Shown: positions 1 to 9,141, numbered from the stretch's first letter. The stretch: 64,000 bases of DNA from Methylicorpusculum oleiharenae (GCF_009828925.2 NZ_WUTY02000001.1:1766492-1830491); one strand, 5' to 3'. Notes: a model not told the origin generated them from the letters alone. Program-made: numbers and translations.

Positions 1-2
1 CT

Positions 3-2072
3 TTGCAATTGATGAGTTCGGCGACTCAGGAGTCATCGGAGTTAAATGAGCTGTATTCCTGGCTGTTGATCATCAATGCCTTGGGGTCGATCATTTTACT
101 GGGACTGATCAGTGTCAATACCGTTTCATTGGTCCGGCAATTAAAAAAACGCGAAGCGGGCTCAAGACTGACGACCCGGATGGTTTCGTTATTTGTGTTG
201 CTGGCTTTGGCCCCTGCCGCCATCGTGTTTTATTTTTCCATGCAGTTTTTGCATCAAGGCATTGACAGCTGGTTCAATGTGGAAATTGACAGGGCCATGG
301 AGGATTCCCTGGAATTAAGCCAGGTGGCGCTAGATCAGCGAATGCGCTGGTATCTCAAGCAAACCGAGCAGTTGATCGACCGGTTGAGCGATAAGTCAGA
401 AGCCGGGGTGACTCTGGAAATGGAGCATATGCGGGATTTTTCGGGGGCTTCGGAAATGACGCTTTTTTCCCGTCAAGGCCGGATTATTGCTTCCAGCAGT
501 ATCAATCCCAGTGAGATTTTGCCCAGTATTCCCGATGAGCATATCTGGATGCGCCTTCGCCAGAACAGCAATTATGTCGCATTAGATCCCTCGCTTGAGG
601 AGCAATTGCGCATACAGGTGATTGTTACGGTTAATTCAGATGATATTCAATATTTGCAGGCGCTATATCCTGTTCCTCTGAGAATCACCGATCTAGCGGA
701 TTCTGTCGAATTTGCTTTTGTGCGTTATCAGGAAATGAATTTTCTCAGGGATTCATTGAAACTCAGCTTTTCGCTGGCGCTTTCTCTGGTTTTGTTAATG
801 AGCTTATCGGCAGCCATTTGGGTTGCTTTTATCAGTATCCGGGAAATTGTTCAGCCGGTTAAAGAACTGGTCAAGGGAACTCAGGCGGTCGCGCAGGGTC
901 ATTATGAGCAATGCCTGCCTGTTATGGCTCAGGATGATTTGGGATTTCTGGTCGAATCCTTCAATGACATGTCTCAACGCATCGCCAGGGCCCGCGATGA
1001 AACGCGCATGGCGGGGATAGAAGTAGAAAATCAGCGCGCCTATCTTGAAACTATTTTGTCCAATTTGACGGCAGGCGTTATCAGTTTCGATAGGCATTAT
1101 AAAATCCGCACTGCCAATCAAGCGGCCTATCGTATTTTTCATATTCAGGTCAGCCGGTTTGTTGACCAAACTTTGCTGGATCTGGCGGATGAACATAAAG
1201 AGCTGGCCGAACCGTTGCGGCAAATTCAGGAACTTCTGGAGCAGGCGGATGATATCTGGGAGCAGCGTATCTCTTTTCTGGGCATCAATGGCTTGCAAGA
1301 GCTGTTATGCCGGGGAACGCCCTTGTTTTCGCCTGAGGGAAGCCGGGTTGGGGCTGTTGTGGTGTTTGATGACGTGACTGATTTAATCCAGGCTCAAAAA
1401 AATGCGGCTTGGGGAGAGGTTGCCCGGCGTTTGGCACATGAAATCAAGAATCCATTGACGCCAATCCAGTTGTCCGCAGAGCGACTGCAGCTTAAACTGG
1501 CTGGTGAGTTACAGCCAAAATCGCAGGAAATTCTGCTGCGTTCTACTCAAACGATTGTTCAGCAAGTCGAAGCCATGAAAGAAATGGTTGACGATTTTTC
1601 TCAATATGCCAGGTCTTCAAAAAAACAAACCGAAAATATTGATTTGGCTATATTGGTTCCCGAAGTATTGGCGCTTTATGCCTTGCAATCCGGAGTTAAA
1701 TTTATTACCGCTTTTGACGATAATCCTCTTGTTATCAGCGCTGATCGTGTTGCAATCCGCCAGGTTTTGCATAATTTAATCAAAAATGCGCTGGAAGCGG
1801 CCGGAAAGACCGGAGAGATTCATATCGGACTAAGCCGCGCGAGAAAAAATAATGCGCATTTTATCGAAATGTTGTTTCGTGACAATGGCCCAGGTATCCA
1901 TGAGGATCAGGTGGACAAAGTCTTTGAACCCTATGTGACGACTAAAGCGAAGGGCACCGGTCTTGGACTCGCGATAGTTAAAAAAATCATTGAGGAACAT
2001 GGTGGTTCGATTTGGGTCGATACCGTTTATAAAGAGGGTGCGGGTTTCGTTGTACAGTTGCCCGCCGTTTAA
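3..2072 (+). CDS. ntrY: NtrY-like nitrogen-regulation sensor histidine kinase (5' end cut by window edge)
   Basis: Membrane sensor kinase expected to phosphorylate the response regulator encoded 22 bp downstream. Visible in order: membrane segments near residues 17-42, 60-82 and 252-278; a HAMP-like stretch near 280-335; a PAS-like region near 345-460; the phospho-acceptor box with RLAHEIKNP (His about 479); then the N box (HNLIKNALEAAG), DNGPGI and GTGLGLAIVKK of the ATP-binding domain. NtrY proteins usually begin with one more membrane helix just before the SSAT stretch seen here, and the frame is open to the left edge. The apparent TTG start at base 3 is therefore probably internal and the gene begins outside the window. 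The NtrY call rests on architecture and the adjacent NtrX-type partner; the signal sensed is not visible. Confidence 0.9.
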   Translation: MQLMSSATQESSELNELYSWLLIINALGSIILLGLISVNTVSLVRQLKKREAGSRLTTRMVSLFVLLALAPAAIVFYFSMQFLHQGIDSWFNVEIDRAMEDSLELSQVALDQRMRWYLKQTEQLIDRLSDKSEAGVTLEMEHMRDFSGASEMTLFSRQGRIIASSSINPSEILPSIPDEHIWMRLRQNSNYVALDPSLEEQLRIQVIVTVNSDDIQYLQALYPVPLRITDLADSVEFAFVRYQEMNFLRDSLKLSFSLALSLVLLMSLSAAIWVAFISIREIVQPVKELVKGTQAVAQGHYEQCLPVMAQDDLGFLVESFNDMSQRIARARDETRMAGIEVENQRAYLETILSNLTAGVISFDRHYKIRTANQAAYRIFHIQVSRFVDQTLLDLADEHKELAEPLRQIQELLEQADDIWEQRISFLGINGLQELLCRGTPLFSPEGSRVGAVVVFDDVTDLIQAQKNAAWGEVARRLAHEIKNPLTPIQLSAERLQLKLAGELQPKSQEILLRSTQTIVQQVEAMKEMVDDFSQYARSSKKQTENIDLAILVPEVLALYALQSGVKFITAFDDNPLVISADRVAIRQVLHNLIKNALEAAGKTGEIHIGLSRARKNNAHFIEMLFRDNGPGIHEDQVDKVFEPYVTTKAKGTGLGLAIVKKIIEEHGGSIWVDTVYKEGAGFVVQLPAV

Positions 2073-2093
2073 CGTTTTATTCTTGAGTATCCT

Positions 2094-3452
2094 ATGAATG
2101 TACAAGCAGCACATATACTGGTAGTGGATGATGAGCCAGATATTCGCCGGTTAGTCCGGGAGATACTGGAAGACGAGAGCTATCGCGTCTGTGTCGCCGA
2201 AAATGCGGCGGAGGCGAGAACGCTTAAAATCAATCAAAACCCGGATCTTATATTGCTCGATATCTGGATGCCCGATACGGACGGAATTACCTTGCTCAAG
2301 GAGTGGGTAAGTGAAGATCCTGTGTTGTGTCCGGTTGTTATGATGTCGGGACATGGTTCGGTTGAATCGGCAGTTGAAGCGACCCGTCTGGGTGCGTATG
2401 ATTTTTTGGAAAAACCGCTGTCACTGGCTAAATTGCTGTTGATTGTCGAGCGCGCTTTAGAATCCGGAAAACAGTTTAGCGATAGGGCTTCATTAAGGCC
2501 GTTGATTCAGGACATTGAGCCGGTAGGAAAAAGCGCGGCCGTAGCGCGAACCAAAGAGCAGTTAAAGCGCTTGGGTCAGCATGATGCACGCGTTCTGTTT
2601 CAGGGTGTTGCGGGTGTGGGTAAGGAGCTTTATGCACGTTATATGCATAACAACAGCACGCGGCGTGAAGGAGCCTTTATTGCCGTTGCGGTTGGCAGTA
2701 TTTCGCCCGAAAACTCAGCCATTGAGTTTTTTGGCAAAGAACAAGCCGGAAAAATTTATCCTGGACTTCTGGAGCAGGCCAATGGTGGAACCTTGTTTTT
2801 GTCGGAAGTCGGCGGTATGGATAAAGATTCTCAGCAACGGTTGTTGGGCGCTCTTGAATCCAGTTCATTTCTAAGGGTAGGCGGAGGCGAGCCGGTGCGT
2901 GTCGATGTAAGAGTCGTCGCATCGACACGGACACCGCTGGAAGAGGAAGTCAAAGCGGGGCGTTTTCGCCAGGATTTGTATTACTTGCTCAACGAAGTCA
3001 CGATGGAAATCGCACCTCTACGCGAACACAGCGAAGATATACCCGGGTTATTGAATTTTTATGTCGATTATTTCAATACTCAGGAGAAATTGCCATTTAG
3101 AAAATTTACCATGGCGGCGCAAAATTATCTGCGAAATTACAGTTGGCCGGGCAATGTCAGAGAATTGAGAAATCTGGTCCAAAGGCTGATGATACTTGGT
3201 GTCGGTGATGATATGGATGTTGAGGAAGTCAAATCAGCATTAGGCTCGGTGACTGAGGGAATAATAAATAGTTCTTCAGTGCCTGAGTTTTATAACATGC
3301 CTCTCAAAGAAGCCAGAGAGCATTTTGAAAAAGCCTATCTGGAGTATCATTTTGAGAAAAGCGGAGGCAGCGTCGCCAAGTTGGCATCGATTATCGGAAT
3401 GGAGCGCACGCATCTGTATCGCAAGCTGCACTCGCTTAACATCAAATTGTGA
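2094..3452 (+). CDS. ntrX: NtrX-like response regulator with degenerate sigma-54 AAA+ domain
   Basis: Partner regulator of the preceding kinase. Receiver domain at residues 5-120 has the acidic pair D12/D13, phospho-acceptor D56 and K107. An AAA+ domain follows (about 143-375) and a Fis-type helix-turn-helix ends the protein (about 410-450, ending in LYRKLHSLNIKL). Walker A is present as GVAGVGKE (171-178), but Walker B reads LFLSEV (234-239) with Ser where Asp is expected. The GAFTGA loop that contacts sigma-54 is absent: the corresponding segment reads FFGKEQAGKIYPG. Arginines of RFRQDLYYLLN are kept. NtrX proteins lacking GAFTGA are known and are thought to act without sigma-54; loss of the Walker B Asp also argues against normal ATPase activity. 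Co-transcription with ntrY is likely. Confidence 0.9.
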   Translation: MNVQAAHILVVDDEPDIRRLVREILEDESYRVCVAENAAEARTLKINQNPDLILLDIWMPDTDGITLLKEWVSEDPVLCPVVMMSGHGSVESAVEATRLGAYDFLEKPLSLAKLLLIVERALESGKQFSDRASLRPLIQDIEPVGKSAAVARTKEQLKRLGQHDARVLFQGVAGVGKELYARYMHNNSTRREGAFIAVAVGSISPENSAIEFFGKEQAGKIYPGLLEQANGGTLFLSEVGGMDKDSQQRLLGALESSSFLRVGGGEPVRVDVRVVASTRTPLEEEVKAGRFRQDLYYLLNEVTMEIAPLREHSEDIPGLLNFYVDYFNTQEKLPFRKFTMAAQNYLRNYSWPGNVRELRNLVQRLMILGVGDDMDVEEVKSALGSVTEGIINSSSVPEFYNMPLKEAREHFEKAYLEYHFEKSGGSVAKLASIIGMERTHLYRKLHSLNIKL

Positions 3453-3500
3453 TGATCAGGGCAGGGCGGCTACAAATAAATGCTCTGAATAATATAAAAC

Positions 3501-3529
3501 TTGAATAAAATGTGTTTTTTGAGTAATAT
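3501..3529 (+). promoter_or_regulatory. Sigma-70 type promoter of rplM-rpsI
   Basis: TTGAAT at 3501-3506, a 17-base spacer, and TAATAT at 3524-3529, ahead of rplM at 3571. Spacing and both hexamers are close to consensus. The leader of about 35 bases has no strong Shine-Dalgarno sequence before the rplM ATG. Confidence 0.65.
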
Positions 3530-3570
3530 TCTCGATCTTTTATTAAGCCTTAACAGATCAAACAGCGACA

Positions 3571-3999
3571 ATGAAAACATTTAGTGCAAAGCCAGCAGAA
3601 GTTAAGCGCGATTGGTACGTAGTTGATGCAGAAGGGAAGACGCTTGGCCGCCTTGCCACTGAAATTGCACGACGTCTTCGCGGTAAACACAAACCAGAAT
3701 TTACGCCACATGTCGATACCGGGGATTACATCATCGTAGTCAACGCTGAAAAAATTGGCGTTACAGGCAATAAAGAAAAAGACAAAATGTATTACCGTCA
3801 TACCGGTTATGTGGGTAATATGAAATCAACCAGCTTGGGTAAGCTGAGACAAACTTTTCCTGATCGTATTATAACTACTGCCGTGCAGGGAATGTTACCC
3901 AAAAATCCACTAGGTCGTGCAATGTTCAAGAAATTGAAAGTTTATGCAGGTCCTCATCACGATCATCAGGCTCAACAGCCAAAAGTTTTAGAATTATAA
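3571..3999 (+). CDS. rplM: 50S ribosomal protein L13
   Basis: Structural protein of the large ribosomal subunit, 142 residues, the normal bacterial length. Recognisable by the N-terminal MKTFSAKP, the [19 protein letters not shown] segment, the [10 protein letters not shown] segment and the [12 protein letters not shown] motif. It is followed after 11 bases by rpsI, the usual bacterial pair. A good promoter lies at 3501-3529. The ATG is preceded by AACAGCGACA rather than a clear Shine-Dalgarno, which fits a leader that may be used for translational control, although no such element is demonstrated here. Confidence 0.98.
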   Translation: MKTFSAKPAEVKRDWYVVDAEGKTLGRLATEIARRLRGKHKPEFTPHVDTGDYIIVVNAEKIGVTGNKEKDKMYYRHTGYVGNMKSTSLGKLRQTFPDRIITTAVQGMLPKNPLGRAMFKKLKVYAGPHHDHQAQQPKVLEL

Positions 4000-4010
4000 G
4001 CGGGTAGATC

Positions 4011-4403
4011 ATGGCAGCAGCACAGTATTACGGAACAGGCCGTCGTAAAAGCGCAGTAGCGCGAGTTTACGCTACATCCGGCACGGGTAAAATCACGATC
4101 AATAAACTAAGCATAGAAGAATATTTTGGCCGTAAAACCGACCAGATGATTTCTCGTCAGCCTTTAGAGTGCGTTGATATGGAAAGCAAATTCGATATAA
4201 ACGTGATTGTCAAAGGCGGAGGACCTTCCGGTCAAGCAGGCGCAATCCGTCACGGTTTGGCCAGGGCTCTTATGGCATACGACGAAGCTTTACGCCCATC
4301 GTTGAGAAAAGCCGGTTATGTTACGCGTGATGCGCGTGTTGTTGAACGTAAAAAAGTCGGTTTGCACAAAGCTAGAAAACGTCCACAATACTCAAAACGC
4401 TAA
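4011..4403 (+). CDS. rpsI: 30S ribosomal protein S9
   Basis: Small-subunit ribosomal protein, 130 residues. The start [19 protein letters not shown] and the C-terminal tail [18 protein letters not shown], whose last Arg reaches the P site in ribosome structures, are diagnostic. Second gene of the rplM-rpsI operon; a strong terminator follows at 4441-4466. Confidence 0.98.
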   Translation: MAAAQYYGTGRRKSAVARVYATSGTGKITINKLSIEEYFGRKTDQMISRQPLECVDMESKFDINVIVKGGGPSGQAGAIRHGLARALMAYDEALRPSLRKAGYVTRDARVVERKKVGLHKARKRPQYSKR

Positions 4404-4413
4404 TTGTTTTAAC

Positions 4414-4466
4414 CGCCTGATTATCAGGCGTATTAAATAAGCCGCATTCAATGCGGCTTTTTTTTG
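4414..4466 (+). terminator. Rho-independent terminator after rpsI
   Basis: Two hairpins in tandem: CGCCTGA/TCAGGCG (4414-4430) and GCCGCAT/ATGCGGC (4441-4457). The second is followed at once by a run of eight T (4458-4465) and is the likely terminator. Confidence 0.85.
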
Positions 4467-4612
4467 CTCATTGATTTGTCAATTTACAACCTAGGTAACT
4501 ATTCAGCGAAGCAACAACTTCCGAAAGCCCACCTATTAGGTTAAGGCTATCGCCTGACCCAATCGGCCTGAATAATTGCCGGTCAAGTAACAAAACCGTT
4601 TGCAAAGGGGGT

Positions 4613-5386
4613 GTGATGATCGATTGGAACAGCACTTATGCCGCGATATGGCGGCAGAGAAAAGAATATCTGAGAGCGGTCAGGCAACTGGATCCGATAG
4701 GTTTGCATGACTTATTGGGTATTGACGAGCAAAAGCGGCAATTGATAGCCAATACGGAGAAATTTCTTGCGCGTCAACCGGCTAACAATGTCTTGTTATG
4801 GGGTGCGCGTGGCACGGGAAAATCATCGTTGATCAAAGCCTTGCTTAATGCCTATCATCCGGAGGGATTGCGTGTCATCGAAGTCGATAAAGAAGATCTG
4901 GTTTATTTACCGGAGATTGTCGACGAGATTCGTGAGCAGCCTCAGCGATTTATTATTTATTGCGATGATTTGTCTTTCGAGACTGGCGAAAATCAATACA
5001 AAGCACTAAAGAGTGTTTTGGAAGGGTCCATAGAATTACCCCCGGATAATGTTTTGCTTTATGCAACGTCCAATCGCAGGCATTTATTACCTGAACTGAT
5101 GAAGGATAATCTTGATACAAGGCTTGTGAATGGCGAAGTCCATTATTCCGATGCCGTAGAAGAGAAAATTTCATTGTCCGATCGTTTCGGATTATGGATT
5201 TCGTTTTATCCGGTTAACACACAAACTTATCTGACTATAGTGGACAGCTATTTTTCGGCTTATCAGGGCGATCCTGATCTGTTACATCAGGCCGCGCTTG
5301 AATTCTCTCACCTGCGTGCAGCTAAAAGCGGCAGAACGGCCAAGCAGTTTTACAATGCCACGGCAACTGTGTTTCTGAAAGCCTGA
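4613..5386 (+). CDS. DUF815-family ATPase
   Basis: Predicted cytoplasmic AAA-like P-loop ATPase of 257 residues, matching the DUF815 family, whose function is not established. Walker A is GARGTGKS (residues 64-71) and a Walker B-like strand FIIYCDDLSFE lies near 114-124. A sensor-like YATSNRRHL follows, as does the family's FGLWISFYP motif. Start: GTG at 4613 or ATG at 4616; the purine run AAAGGGGG (4604-4611) sits directly upstream and favours the ATG only slightly. It stands alone between the rpsI terminator and a dispersed repeat. Confidence 0.85.
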   Translation: MMIDWNSTYAAIWRQRKEYLRAVRQLDPIGLHDLLGIDEQKRQLIANTEKFLARQPANNVLLWGARGTGKSSLIKALLNAYHPEGLRVIEVDKEDLVYLPEIVDEIREQPQRFIIYCDDLSFETGENQYKALKSVLEGSIELPPDNVLLYATSNRRHLLPELMKDNLDTRLVNGEVHYSDAVEEKISLSDRFGLWISFYPVNTQTYLTIVDSYFSAYQGDPDLLHQAALEFSHLRAAKSGRTAKQFYNATATVFLKA

Positions 5387-5440
5387 CGATGTCTAAAAGG
5401 AAGATTAGTGGTGTTGTAAGCCCATGTCGGCGACCGTTGT

Positions 5441-5600
5441 TATAGCTATCGCACTTCAAATTTCGGCAGTGCCCAAGGAGGCAACGGGTTGTTCGGCAAA
5501 GGCTTTGCCAGCATGGATGCTGGCATAGAGCCTACATGGATGGTTTTACGGCGTCCTTTGACGGGCACCCCGGTGCCGAATTTCGATCTACGAGGGTATA
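5441..5600 (+). repeat. Dispersed repeat family A, copy 1 (MITE-like)
   Basis: About 160 bp, over 95% identical by eye to the copy at 46861-47021 and related to the inverted copy at 17833-17990. Ends are TATAGCTATCG and CTACGAGGGTATA, close to inverted TATAcc/ggTATA. The interior holds palindromes GGCAAAGGCTTTGCC and GCCAGCATGGATGCTGGC. No open frame is conserved between copies. Confidence 0.8.
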
Positions 5601-5650
5601 GATGAGTTAACGGGCTGATTCGTCGGTATAGTAAACAACCTCCCTCCCCC

Positions 5651-5682
5651 AAAACAAAAAAACCCGCTCTTGATGAGCGGGC
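5651..5682 (-). terminator. Terminator of the 5737-6384 gene
   Basis: Read on the minus strand: CCCGCTC/GAGCGGG stem (5663-5681) followed by seven T and TTTT after one G. It lies about 55 bases beyond the stop codon of the sorted surface protein gene. Confidence 0.85.
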
Positions 5683-5736
5683 TCGTTTTATCGCATTAAC
5701 CTTTACCGGATAAAAAGCTTTTCAGTATCTGCTTTT

Positions 5737-6384
5737 TTAAGCTTTGACAGTGGCTTTACCTTTACGGGAAAAGCCCATTAAACCGATCAGACCGCTTCCC
5801 ATAAACCACACGGCAGAAGGAGCCGGGACGGGCGCGCCGTCAAAAGCGAATGTAGTTGAGATGTCTTTTGAACTCCCGGAACCGTTAGGTCCGACTGACT
5901 GGGCTCTTACGCCAAATACGGAAAATGCATTTTCCAGAGAATTACCCAGACTTGCGATGGAGAAATTAGTACTGGAAATAAAACCTGAGCTAGAACCTGG
6001 GCTGCCAATTGACAGTAAAAAATAATTATTTTCCGCGGTAAACAAGCCACTGCCTTGTCCATTGAAATTGTTTCCGCCTTGGTTGTTTAAAGTGTTCAAT
6101 CCTATTTTGGTAATATTGCTGCCGCTTATATCATCCGCGGTAATTTCATAATTCAAAGCAAAAGCAATCCCACGGATGTCACCTTGATTAGGGCTGTTCT
6201 CGGCAATTTTTACCTTGACGTTGAAAAAGCCGGCGGTTAAATCATCAATTGAAACGACATAATCGACAGGGTCACTTCCGTATTGCTCAAAAGAAGTGAA
6301 TAAAACCGAAGCCGCATTCGTTGTTCCTGAGGCGGCCATTAATAAACCCGTAAGCATTGCTACGTAGCTGTAATTCTTTTTCAT
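5737..6384 (-). CDS. Secreted protein with VPLPA/PEP-CTERM-type sorting signal
   Basis: Predicted exported surface protein of 215 residues and unknown role. It has a Sec signal peptide (MKKNYSYVAMLTGLLMAASG, cleavage likely after TTNAA). A beta-rich, Gly/Asn/Ser-rich body follows with no catalytic motif. The C-terminal tripartite signal is VPAPSAVWF, a hydrophobic helix MGSGLIGLMGF, and the basic tail SRKGKATVKA. This arrangement is the exosortase-type sorting signal (VPLPA variant), so the protein is likely processed at the envelope. A monocistronic unit with its own terminator. No exosortase gene is in the window. A second protein of this kind lies at 46283-46831, with no clear similarity outside the sorting signal. 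Confidence 0.75.
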   Translation of the reverse strand: MKKNYSYVAMLTGLLMAASGTTNAASVLFTSFEQYGSDPVDYVVSIDDLTAGFFNVKVKIAENSPNQGDIRGIAFALNYEITADDISGSNITKIGLNTLNNQGGNNFNGQGSGLFTAENNYFLLSIGSPGSSSGFISSTNFSIASLGNSLENAFSVFGVRAQSVGPNGSGSSKDISTTFAFDGAPVPAPSAVWFMGSGLIGLMGFSRKGKATVKA

Positions 6385-6582
6385 AGTATTTTTCCGCTTG
6401 GTTATTGAGAGATATTGTTAATTTATTCAAAGCAAAGCTGATGCCAACATCGGGTTGCTGGTTTTACTTGGCTTTTAAGCTGGAAATTGATGCCGGTGTG
6501 ACAGGTTTGTCAGTGATGTTGTCAGTTGTGTCATGGCATACTGAAATGGCAAAAGGCCGCTAATTTCAGAAGGATTTATTGA

Positions 6583-7674
6583 CTAATTGTCAGAGTTAAA
6601 CAAGTCAATTTGTTCAGCGAGTGATTCGGATTCAAGGTCTTTTAATGAAGACAGCGTGACGCCCAGCAAACGTACTTTTTTTGTACCGGCATCCGTGGAT
6701 TTAAGAAGGTTTTTAATTAAGGCGGTTGAGTCCATCTTCTTTGAGATAGCTTCTTGGAAAGTCCGGCTGCGGGTGATTTGTTTAAAGTCGAAATACTTTA
6801 CTTTTATCGTCAAGGTGCAGGCTTGCAGATTTTTATCAGTGACTTTAGTCTGAGCTTTCTCTAAAAGAACGGTCAACCGGGTTAATATTTCATCGCCATC
6901 GTCGATATCCTCTGACAATGTAATCTCGACGCCTATCGATTTAGTGATGCGGTCACATCTAACTGAGCGATGATCGATAGCTCGCGCAATATCGTAATAA
7001 TAGGCGCCAGTTTTTCCGAAGTGCTGCTGCAGGGTGGTTAAAGAAAGTTTTCTTAGGTCCTTGCCGGTATAAACGCCTAACTGATGCATCTTTTTTTCCG
7101 TGGCTTTGCCTATGCCATGAAATTTGCCAATGGGCAATTGCTCGACGAATGCAGGACCCTGCTCGGGCCTTATCACAAACATTCCATCCGGTTTGTTGAT
7201 ATCGGATGCGATTTTGGCGAGAAATTTGTTGTAGGAAATACCTGCTGACGCGGTCAGTCCGGTTTCTTCTTTGATGCGCGCCTTTATCGCTAACGCAATA
7301 CGCGTCGCGGAGCCTTGATAATCGGCTGAGTCTGTTACATCCAGGTAGGCTTCGTCAAGCGACAAAGGCTCGAATAGTCCGGTAAATTCAGCAAAAATTG
7401 TTCTGATCGTGTTGGAAACGGATCGATAGACCTCAAACCTGGGTTTGACGAATAAAGCGCGGGGGCATAATTGTAAAGCTTTGGCGCAGGACATGGCTGA
7501 ATGTATGCCGTACTGTCGGGCCTCGTAATTGCAGGTTGCCACTACGCCTCGACTGTAAGGGTTTCCGCCGACGATCAGCGGCTTATCACGGTATTCTGGG
7601 AAGTCTCTTTGTTCAATGGCGGCAAAAAAAGCATCCATATCGACATGGATGATTTTTTTAATGCCTGCCATCAC
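6583..7674 (-). CDS. dinB: DNA polymerase IV
   Basis: Y-family translesion polymerase, 363 residues, full length. Catalytic acidic residues are visible in HVDMDAFFAAIE (D12, D14) and SLDEAYLDVT (D107, E108). The steric-gate region YSRGVVATCNYEAR and the FHGIGKATEKKM helix-hairpin-helix are also present. The C-terminus ends in QIDLF (355-359), a fit to the beta-clamp binding peptide. Start is GTG at 7674 or the adjacent ATG at 7671. Last gene of a minus-strand run with the DUF4389 and DUF2333 genes (6-base gap to the former). No LexA box was recognised upstream. Confidence 0.96.
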   Translation of the reverse strand: MMAGIKKIIHVDMDAFFAAIEQRDFPEYRDKPLIVGGNPYSRGVVATCNYEARQYGIHSAMSCAKALQLCPRALFVKPRFEVYRSVSNTIRTIFAEFTGLFEPLSLDEAYLDVTDSADYQGSATRIALAIKARIKEETGLTASAGISYNKFLAKIASDINKPDGMFVIRPEQGPAFVEQLPIGKFHGIGKATEKKMHQLGVYTGKDLRKLSLTTLQQHFGKTGAYYYDIARAIDHRSVRCDRITKSIGVEITLSEDIDDGDEILTRLTVLLEKAQTKVTDKNLQACTLTIKVKYFDFKQITRSRTFQEAISKKMDSTALIKNLLKSTDAGTKKVRLLGVTLSSLKDLESESLAEQIDLFNSDN

Positions 7675-7680
7675 AGCAAA

Positions 7681-8007
7681 TTAATTATCGCTTTTGTATT
7701 TATTTGGGATTTCCAGTGTTTCGGTTGTGCTCCAATCCGAAAAAGGAAACGGCATGTCATCAGTATTGAAGGTCAAAAACAAAAGGATGTGGTACAAATA
7801 GGCCGCCAGTTTTTTGCCCAGATCCAATATGTTCTTATTACTGTTTCCAGTCAGTAAGGTGTAGGCGATTTGCAACAAAATGATTCCCCACAATACGACT
7901 CTGACCAAGCCAACAATAACGGCAAACAGCATAATAAATACAATTCTTTTCCAGGTGCTTGGCTTTTTTAAATGTTCGTTGATTTGTTCTTGCATATGAT
8001 TAACCAC
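7681..8007 (-). CDS. DUF4389 small membrane protein
   Basis: Predicted inner-membrane protein of 108 residues (104 if the ATG at 7995 is used). It has two hydrophobic segments (about 23-52) and the family-typical stretches LLTGNSNKNILDLGKKLA, YHILLFLTFNTDD and MPFPFSDW. Function unknown. It overlaps the stop of the DUF2333 gene by 8 bases from the GTG start and lies 6 bases ahead of dinB, so it is probably translated from the same message. Confidence 0.85.
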   Translation of the reverse strand: MVNHMQEQINEHLKKPSTWKRIVFIMLFAVIVGLVRVVLWGIILLQIAYTLLTGNSNKNILDLGKKLAAYLYHILLFLTFNTDDMPFPFSDWSTTETLEIPNKYKSDN

Positions 8008-9061
8008 GGTTCATGATGTCTCTTAAGTCCAGAGCTGCCGCATTGGCTCTGGAGATATAGTTGGCCATGGTCAGCGAGTAGTTGGCAAATAGACCGTAGC
8101 CACTGCCGTTCAGTACCACCGGGCTTAATGTTGGGGCCAGTGAATTCTCAAGGGCGTGAATCATGATATCAACTGTATTCATGGCGCGTTTATCCAGCAA
8201 AATGTCCCTGAAATCGTGTTCAATCGCTTTTAATACATGCAACAGCGCCCAGGAGGCACCGCGCGCCTCATAGAAAATATTATCAATTTCCATCCATGGG
8301 GTTTGGGTCAGCGGCGTAGTTTTCTGGTCCATGGTGTTTTGTTCAGTTGCCGTCAACGCCAAGGTTTTTTGTGCAGTCAGTTCCCTGACGAAATTGCCGG
8401 CATCACTGGCGGCCAGGCGAGTGGATATTCCACCTAAGCGTTTAATGACTAATTCGACGTACTGCCACAAATTATCGGCTCGGGGATAAAAATGGGCTTT
8501 TTTGCCTTTGCCTTTGCCTCTGCTTGCATCCGGATTTTGCAGGCGGGTCATATAGTTGTGTAATGCGTCTATGCCTTTTTGGTATTCCGCTTCTGTTGAT
8601 GGCAAGGCCCATGAATTGCGCTCATAGTAAAAATAAGGTTCGGCTATCGCTAAATCGGGGTCTTCAGCGGATTGAGACTGGTCACGGGCAAAGTGATTTC
8701 TGAGTGCAGAAGTCGCATCGCGAAGGATGACCAATGCGCCAAATTCCCAGCTGGCAATGTTATCCAGCAGTAAACCGGGAGGGGCCACGTCATTAGTGAT
8801 ATAGCCGCCGGGCTTGTGTAGCAAAACTTCGGCGATATGAGCCAGTGTATTGGAATAAACATAGCCAATCGGCATGTTATTGGTTGTATTAGTGTCTTTG
8901 GTACGGATGACCGCCTCATCAAAAACATTAAACGGCTTGGGCGGTTCGCCCCACCATAAGCCCAATACAATCATTACAACTAAAACGACGGCGCTAATTA
9001 CGCCAAGTACCCATAGGATACCTCTGTATTGCTCACTTTGCAGCGAATCGTTTTCTGACAT
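8000..9061 (-). CDS. DUF2333 family membrane-anchored protein
   Basis: 353-residue protein with a single N-terminal membrane helix (about 14-38, ILWVLGVISAVVLVVMIVLG) and a long periplasmic part, matching the DUF2333 family of gammaproteobacteria. Recognisable stretches are NNMPIGYVYSNTLAHIAEVLL, YPRADNLWQYVELVIKRLG and ANYSLTMANYISRANAAALDLRD. Function is not established. First gene of the DUF2333-DUF4389-dinB run. Confidence 0.85.
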   Translation of the reverse strand: MSENDSLQSEQYRGILWVLGVISAVVLVVMIVLGLWWGEPPKPFNVFDEAVIRTKDTNTTNNMPIGYVYSNTLAHIAEVLLHKPGGYITNDVAPPGLLLDNIASWEFGALVILRDATSALRNHFARDQSQSAEDPDLAIAEPYFYYERNSWALPSTEAEYQKGIDALHNYMTRLQNPDASRGKGKGKKAHFYPRADNLWQYVELVIKRLGGISTRLAASDAGNFVRELTAQKTLALTATEQNTMDQKTTPLTQTPWMEIDNIFYEARGASWALLHVLKAIEHDFRDILLDKRAMNTVDIMIHALENSLAPTLSPVVLNGSGYGLFANYSLTMANYISRANAAALDLRDIMNRG

Positions 9062-9141
9062 TTCCAGTATCCTTTAAAAAGAACATTCTTATGCGCCCAA
9101 TGATAACAGTTTTTGTTGTGATGACGTAATATGAGCCGTCG

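Noticed and set aside
5446-5652. 68-codon minus-strand frame inside repeat A copy 1
   Set aside because: The frame is not preserved in the other copies of the repeat, so it is not a gene.
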